Source: SAR202 cluster bacterium bin87 (lineage in GTDB: Bacteria > Chloroflexota > Dehalococcoidia > Lucifugimonadales > UBA3495). From it: a stretch of 64,000 bases of DNA. The stretch covers positions 186,001 to 250,000 of the forward strand of contig MPNC01000005.1 in NCBI GenBank assembly GCA_002238825.1, written 5' to 3'. A program made the position numbers and the translations under genes. This document shows, in pieces, positions 59,610 to 64,000 of this stretch; position 1 is the first letter of the stretch, and every line of letters begins with the position of its first letter. The notes under the pieces were generated by a model. That model ran no database searches and was not told the origin of the DNA. It saw only the letters and a list, made by a program, of their open reading frames with translations.

Positions 59610-60644
59610 ATGACTACCGCAACCGCGGTTAGCGCCGGCCCGATGGAATATTTGAAAACCATCGGCGTGACTACCAATCAGAGTGGTCGAGGGTTCATCA
59701 ACCCGTACGACTGCGCCTTCACCAACGACGGGCGGATCATGGTGCTGAACCATGCCGACGCGGCCCGACAGGCGCTGATCCGCATTGGCATCCTCAACTG
59801 GGACGAGGATTACCTGGGCGAATACAGCAAGGGCACCGGGCGAGGCGAGGGGCAGTGGACGCTGCCCATTGGCATGACGATCAGCGCCGACCAACGCATC
59901 CACGTCACCGACGAGCACCTGCACCGCGTAACCGTGTTCGATACCGACGGCGATTTCGTCAGGATGTGGGGAGAAAAGGGTGACGCTGCGGGACAGTTGA
60001 ACGGCCCAGCGGGCATAGCCGTAGCCGCTGACGGAACCGTGTACGTGGCCGAGCAGTACAACCATCGGGTGCAGGTATTCACCTCCGAAGGCGATGCGGT
60101 TACCACCTGGGGCGAGTACGGCGACGGGACCGGCCAATTCAACATGCCCTGGGGTTTGGCTTTGGACGGCGCCGGAAACGTGTACGTGGCGGACTGGCGC
60201 AACGACCGAGTCCAGAAATTCACCGGCGACGGGCAGCACCTGGCCACTTATGGCTCTTCCGGGACGGGCGACGAGCAGTTCAGTCGGCCTTCCGCCGTCG
60301 CCGTCGACTCCGAGGGTTACATATACGTGGCCGACTGGGGCAACGAACGGATCCAGTTGCTGGATCGCGACGGCAAGTTCATCCAGTCGCTGCGGGGTCA
60401 AGCCACGCTGTCAAAATGGGCGCAGGACTTCATGTCGGTGAACCCCGACGAGTACAACACTCGCCAGATCGCCAACCTGGTGCCGGACCTGCCTGACCAC
60501 CTGGACACGCCCTACCTGGTTTCCGCGCAAACCGAACCGTACTTCTGGGGGCCGGTTGCCCTCCGGCTGGACCACGAGGAAAGGCTGTTCGTGGTCGAGG
60601 CGAATCGGCACCGTATCCAGATATACCAGCGCCGGAAGGACTGA
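59610..60644 (+). CDS. NHL-repeat beta-propeller protein
   Basis: A 344-aa propeller with at least five NHL blades, e.g. GQLNGPAGIAVAADGTVYVAEQYNHRVQVF and GNVYVADWRNDRVQKF, YIYVADWGNERIQLL. No signal peptide, so cytosolic. NHL proteins are scaffolds or lactonase/lyase-like enzymes. The last blade (VVEANRHRIQIYQR) closes near the C-terminus. GGAG 8 nt upstream supports ATG at MTTATAV. It is 7 nt before glcD. Confidence 0.85.
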   Translation: MTTATAVSAGPMEYLKTIGVTTNQSGRGFINPYDCAFTNDGRIMVLNHADAARQALIRIGILNWDEDYLGEYSKGTGRGEGQWTLPIGMTISADQRIHVTDEHLHRVTVFDTDGDFVRMWGEKGDAAGQLNGPAGIAVAADGTVYVAEQYNHRVQVFTSEGDAVTTWGEYGDGTGQFNMPWGLALDGAGNVYVADWRNDRVQKFTGDGQHLATYGSSGTGDEQFSRPSAVAVDSEGYIYVADWGNERIQLLDRDGKFIQSLRGQATLSKWAQDFMSVNPDEYNTRQIANLVPDLPDHLDTPYLVSAQTEPYFWGPVALRLDHEERLFVVEANRHRIQIYQRRKD

Positions 60645-60651
60645 CCGGACC

Positions 60652-62085
60652 TTGAACGGCAACGAACTTCTTGCAAGCATTCGTGCCGTCGTCGGTGACG
60701 ATTATGTAATCGCGCACCGCGAAGACCTGCTGGTCTACGAATACGACGGTTCTGTCGACCGCTCGATGCCCCGGGCGGTCGTTCTGCCGGCCGACACCGA
60801 CCAGGTCAGCCGGGTCATGGCGCTGGCCTACGAGGCCGGCGTAACCGTGGTCGGCCGCGGCAGCGGGACCGGACTGAGCGGCGGAGCGATCACACCGCCG
60901 GAAGGGCTGCAGATCGCGTTCCCGCGCATGGACCGTATCCTCGACGTCGATACGGTGAACCGCACGGCCCTGGTGGAACCTGGAGTGATCAACCTGGACC
61001 TGGACAACCACGTGCGACGGTTCGGGATGCGTTACGCTCCGGATCCGTCGAGCCAGCGGGCGTGCAGCCTGGGCGGGAACATCGCTGAGAACGCCGGCGG
61101 CCCACACTGCCTCGCATACGGCGCGACCACCAACCATGTCATTGGGATGGAGGTGGTGCTGGAAGACGGCGAGATCGTGCATCTTGGAAGCATGGCGCGG
61201 GAGGCGGCCGGATACGACCTGCGGGGCGCATTCGTTGGCTCCGAGGGCACCTTTGGCATCACGACGAAGATCCTGGTCAGACTGCTGCCCTTGCCGGAGA
61301 CGGTGCGCACCTTCCTCGGCATTTTCCCTGACATCGATTCGGCGTGCACTGCGGTGTCGGCGGTGATCGGCCACGGCATCGTGCCAGCCGCCCTGGAGAT
61401 GATCGACGCGCTGAGCATCAAGGCAGTGCAGAACGTGACCGACGCTGGGTATCCGAACGACGCCGGGGCGGTGCTCCTGATCGAACTGGAAGGCTTGAAC
61501 GAAGAGGTGGACGAGGTCAGCGGGGAGGTGGAAGCCGCCTTGTGGGATACGGGCGCAGCCGATGTGCGGGTGGCTGAAGACGACGCCGAGCGTGAGCGTC
61601 TCTGGGTGGGTCGGAAGACGGCGTTCGGCGCTTTCGGAACCATCGCACCAAACTACTACCTGGTCGATGGGGTGGTACCGCGGACCCGACTGACCCAGAT
61701 GCTGCGAAAAGTCACCGAGGTGAGCGAGCGCTACGGCATCACCATTGCCAACGTGTTCCACGCCGGCGACGGGAACCTGCATCCGTGCATGTTGTTCGAC
61801 GCCCGCGAGCCGGGTGTTATGGAAAGCGCGATGGCTGCCGCCGCGGAACTCATGGAGGAATGCGCGTTGCTGGGCGGCACTCTGAGCGGCGAGCACGGAA
61901 TCGGCCTCGAAAAGAAAGAGTTCATGCCCCTGGTCTACACGGATGCGGACATGGAAGCCATGCAGCGCGTACGTGAGGCATTCGCTCCGAAAAACCGGCT
62001 GAACCCCGGCAAGATTTTCCCCGATGGGAGCTACTGGCGGCCGTCAGCACACCCGGCGGCTTATACCGCCGGGATGTATATCTGA
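60652..62085 (+). CDS. glcD: FAD-linked oxidase, glycolate oxidase subunit GlcD-like
   Basis: A 477-aa FAD-binding_4 protein: VVGRGSGTGLSGGAITP, GGNIAENAGGPHCLAYGATTNHV and the C-terminal cap with FHAGDGNLHPCMLFD and SGEHGIGLEKKEFM. It oxidises glycolate or D-lactate-type 2-hydroxyacids, passing electrons to GlcE/GlcF. The start is TTG (MNGNELLASI) with GGAAGGA upstream; 32 track residues overlap the NHL gene and are dropped. Confidence 0.9.
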   Translation: MNGNELLASIRAVVGDDYVIAHREDLLVYEYDGSVDRSMPRAVVLPADTDQVSRVMALAYEAGVTVVGRGSGTGLSGGAITPPEGLQIAFPRMDRILDVDTVNRTALVEPGVINLDLDNHVRRFGMRYAPDPSSQRACSLGGNIAENAGGPHCLAYGATTNHVIGMEVVLEDGEIVHLGSMAREAAGYDLRGAFVGSEGTFGITTKILVRLLPLPETVRTFLGIFPDIDSACTAVSAVIGHGIVPAALEMIDALSIKAVQNVTDAGYPNDAGAVLLIELEGLNEEVDEVSGEVEAALWDTGAADVRVAEDDAERERLWVGRKTAFGAFGTIAPNYYLVDGVVPRTRLTQMLRKVTEVSERYGITIANVFHAGDGNLHPCMLFDAREPGVMESAMAAAAELMEECALLGGTLSGEHGIGLEKKEFMPLVYTDADMEAMQRVREAFAPKNRLNPGKIFPDGSYWRPSAHPAAYTAGMYI

Positions 62086-62132
62086 AGCCTGTCGCGGTGG
62101 TTGCGGGTATCCGCTCCACTGCCCGGTTCGGC

Positions 62133-63467
62133 ATGACAACTACACCGCCCATCGCTCAACAACTCGCGGAGTTGATTGGTCGGGAGGCGGTCGATAACCC
62201 GGCCAACCTCAGTGACTATGCCATCGGCCCGCTGGTGCCGGTGGCTGCGGTTAAACCGACCAACGCCGCTGAAGTGGCTGCGGTGATGGCTTGGGCGCAT
62301 CGCACCGGCATAGCCGTGTATCCGTCGGGCGGGCGCACACTTACGCAACTCGGCAATACGCCGGCGCGCCCGGGGATTGCATTAGACCTGACCGGAATGA
62401 ACCGATTGGTGGACTTCCAGCCGGCCGACCTGACCGTGATCGTTGAAGCCGGCGCGACGGTCGCGCAACTGGATGCGGCACTGACACAAGACGGCAAACA
62501 CGTGCCCATCTCGGCGCCGCTGGCTGAACGAGCGACTGTGGGCGGTACCCTCGCGACTGGGATCAGCGGGCCGGTGCGTTCGGCATACGGGTTGCCCAGG
62601 GATTGGCTGATCGGGGTCAGCGTGGTTGGAGCGGACGGATCTCAGACCAAGGCGGGCGGCAAGGTGGTGAAAAACGTCACCGGATACGATCTCAACCGCC
62701 TGTATACCGGGTCCCTGGGGACCCTGGCAGTGATTACCGAAGCCACGTTCAAGTTGGCTCCGGCGCCGACGGAATGGGCAGTTATTCTGGCCTCGTTCGG
62801 CGGAGCCGACACTGCCGCCAGCGCCGCCCAGAATCTCGAGGCGCAATACTACGCTCCGTTGGGGTTGCACATCCTCACCGGACCGGCGGCGCAACGGCTT
62901 GCGCCATCTTTAGCCGGCGATGCGCTGGCCATCGCGATCTCAGGCGGGCGCCCAACGTCCATGAGGCGCCGGGTTGAGGACACCGTCGGGCTATGGACTT
63001 CGGTTGCCGAAACGGTCCACGTCGCCAGAGGGGACGAAGCTGACGACCTGATCCGAGCCCTTACCGACCTTCCGGCCGACTCCGAAGCGCCGCCCTCGAT
63101 ATGCGTCCGGATCAACGCCCAACCCTCGGCCCTGCGGGATGTTCTGGACTTCCGCGGCACGCGGCTGGTAAACCTGGAGCCGCCGTCGGTGGTCGCGGAC
63201 GTCGGATTCGGCGGTGGCCGCCTGCTCTGGTGGGATGAATTCGCGGACGCAGAACCGGCGCGGGTGGCCAACGGACTCAAGGACATTCAAGCCGCGGCTT
63301 TATCAGTGGGTGGGGGAGCCATAGTGGAACGGTGTCCCGATGCCGTCAAGGGGACGCTCGATGTCTGGGGGGAGCAGCCCTCGGGCATGGAAATCATGCG
63401 CCGATTGAAGCGGCAATTTGATCCCCAAAACATATTGAACCCCGGCCGCTTCGTTGGAGGACTGTGA
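62133..63467 (+). CDS. glcE: FAD-binding subunit GlcE-like
   Basis: About 444 aa. The FAD domain reads AVYPSGGRTLTQLGNTPARPG, TVIVEAGATVAQLDAAL and GGTLATGISGPVRSAYG, KVVKNVTGYDLNRLYTGSLGTLAVI, the typical order of GlcE. It is smaller and lacks the GlcD C-terminal cap motif. ATG at 62133 is tentative; a GTG 12 codons earlier is possible and neither has a strong Shine-Dalgarno. Its TGA overlaps the glcF ATG. Confidence 0.87.
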   Translation: MTTTPPIAQQLAELIGREAVDNPANLSDYAIGPLVPVAAVKPTNAAEVAAVMAWAHRTGIAVYPSGGRTLTQLGNTPARPGIALDLTGMNRLVDFQPADLTVIVEAGATVAQLDAALTQDGKHVPISAPLAERATVGGTLATGISGPVRSAYGLPRDWLIGVSVVGADGSQTKAGGKVVKNVTGYDLNRLYTGSLGTLAVITEATFKLAPAPTEWAVILASFGGADTAASAAQNLEAQYYAPLGLHILTGPAAQRLAPSLAGDALAIAISGGRPTSMRRRVEDTVGLWTSVAETVHVARGDEADDLIRALTDLPADSEAPPSICVRINAQPSALRDVLDFRGTRLVNLEPPSVVADVGFGGGRLLWWDEFADAEPARVANGLKDIQAAALSVGGGAIVERCPDAVKGTLDVWGEQPSGMEIMRRLKRQFDPQNILNPGRFVGGL

Positions 63468-64000
63468 TGGTCAGCGCACCAGACCGGCATTCGGACGCGG
63501 GTCAGCACATGGGTGGCGGGATCGACGCCGGGCACGGTTTTCCGTACGGATTGCCCTTCGAGGGGTCACTGAACGATGGGCCCGGGTTTGCCGGTTCCGA
63601 CGCGCCGGCCGAGGCGGACCTGTACCGTTGCGTGCACTGCGGCCTGTGCCTGAGCGCCTGTCCCACATACGTGGAAACCCGATTGGAAACCGAGTCGCCG
63701 CGGGGACGGATCGCGCTGATGAAGGCGGTGCATGAGGGTCGCACCGGGATCAGCGACCGCCTGGTTTCGCATTGGGAACTGTGCCTGCAATGCCGGGCGT
63801 GCGAGGCGGTCTGTCCATCGGGAGTGCCCTACGGGCGACTCATGGAACATACGCGAGCGCAGGTCCAGGACAACGGCCTGCAGAGTCCCGAATTGGGCCG
63901 GCTATCGCGACTGTTTCTGAAAGCCGCGCTGCCCCACAATCGAAGACTGCGCCTGGCCGGACACCTGATGCGTCTATACCAGCGATCCGGAGTCCAAGGT
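63467..64000 (+). CDS. glcF: Iron-sulfur subunit GlcF-like (3' partial)
   Basis: Not in the ORF track because the frame is open at the right edge; 178 codons are visible. After a 50-residue Gly/Asp-rich N-terminus come two [4Fe-4S] motifs, CVHCGLCLSACP and CLQCRACEAVCP. GGAGG lies 6 nt before the ATG, which overlaps the glcE stop (TGATG). With glcD and glcE it forms a membrane-associated hydroxyacid oxidase that feeds electrons to quinone; the CCG domain expected downstream is outside the window. Confidence 0.93.
   Translation, partial: MVSAPDRHSDAGQHMGGGIDAGHGFPYGLPFEGSLNDGPGFAGSDAPAEADLYRCVHCGLCLSACPTYVETRLETESPRGRIALMKAVHEGRTGISDRLVSHWELCLQCRACEAVCPSGVPYGRLMEHTRAQVQDNGLQSPELGRLSRLFLKAALPHNRRLRLAGHLMRLYQRSGVQG

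Overview
The window looks like a chromosomal stretch of an uncultured, GC-rich bacterium, most likely a Chloroflexota member near Dehalococcoidia/SAR202. This is an inference from gene content: several flavin/F420-type luciferase-like oxidoreductases, thiolase-DUF35 enzymes, glycolate-oxidase-type FAD enzymes, DUF1501/DUF1800 pairs and Thr/Pro-rich lipoproteins. No rRNA, tRNA or other taxonomic marker RNA was seen. Nearly all of the window is ordinary, densely packed core and catabolic genes. There is no phage, plasmid or CRISPR region.

Layout. 0-5.4 kb: DUF3105 lipoprotein, purS, two small thiol-redox proteins, ABM monooxygenase, class III aminotransferase, MFS exporter. 5.8-7.7 kb: minCDE. 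7.8-11 kb: VOC protein and a thiolase/HMGCS-DUF35 pair. 11-16.4 kb: Ctp protease, smpB, gamma-carbonic anhydrase, LLM oxidoreductase, SprT-like protease and an unrecognised two-repeat protein. 16.5-22.2 kb: a minus-strand purine operon (purF-purM-small gene-purH-yprB-like nuclease-SDR). 22.3-26 kb: rpmH-rnpA-yidD-lipoprotein-yidC-jag. 26-34 kb: hydrolase, alcohol dehydrogenase, nucleoside hydrolase, peroxiredoxin, gamma-glutamyltransferase, HAD, LLM. 34-38 kb: pstCAB-phoU without pstS. 38-40.9 kb: sulfite/nitrite reductase plus uroporphyrinogen-III synthase behind an attenuator. 40.9-50.4 kb: lipoprotein, cupin, radC, two kinase-like paralogues, ThDP enzyme, hydrolase, PPOX protein, nnr, acpS. 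50.4-56.6 kb: metF, enoyl-CoA hydratase, DUF167, phosphatase, two zinc-ribbon paralogues, JAMM protein, Ca2+/H+ or Na+ antiporter, leuB. 56.9-64 kb: DUF1501/DUF1800, NHL protein and glcDEF running off the end.

The most striking signal is the leader of the sulfite/nitrite reductase gene. A TTGACA-N17-TATAGT promoter is followed at once by an apparently leaderless 24-codon ORF containing five Cys codons (CICTCTC). Then come alternative hairpins and a perfect intrinsic terminator ending in T6, just before the structural gene. This reads as a classical cysteine-sensing transcription attenuator controlling sulfite reduction and siroheme supply.

Other structure includes: two miniature mobile elements that share CAGGGCC termini and 9-bp target duplications, each inserted at a gene's stop codon; a dispersed family of GGGGCGAAT...ATTCGCCCC palindromes at gene 3' ends; recurrent leaderless promoters (TA-rich -10 6-8 nt before the start codon); stem-loops in several 5' leaders; a PstC with an inserted FN3-like domain; a 107-nt yidC/jag overlap; and three enzyme homologues lacking canonical catalytic residues.
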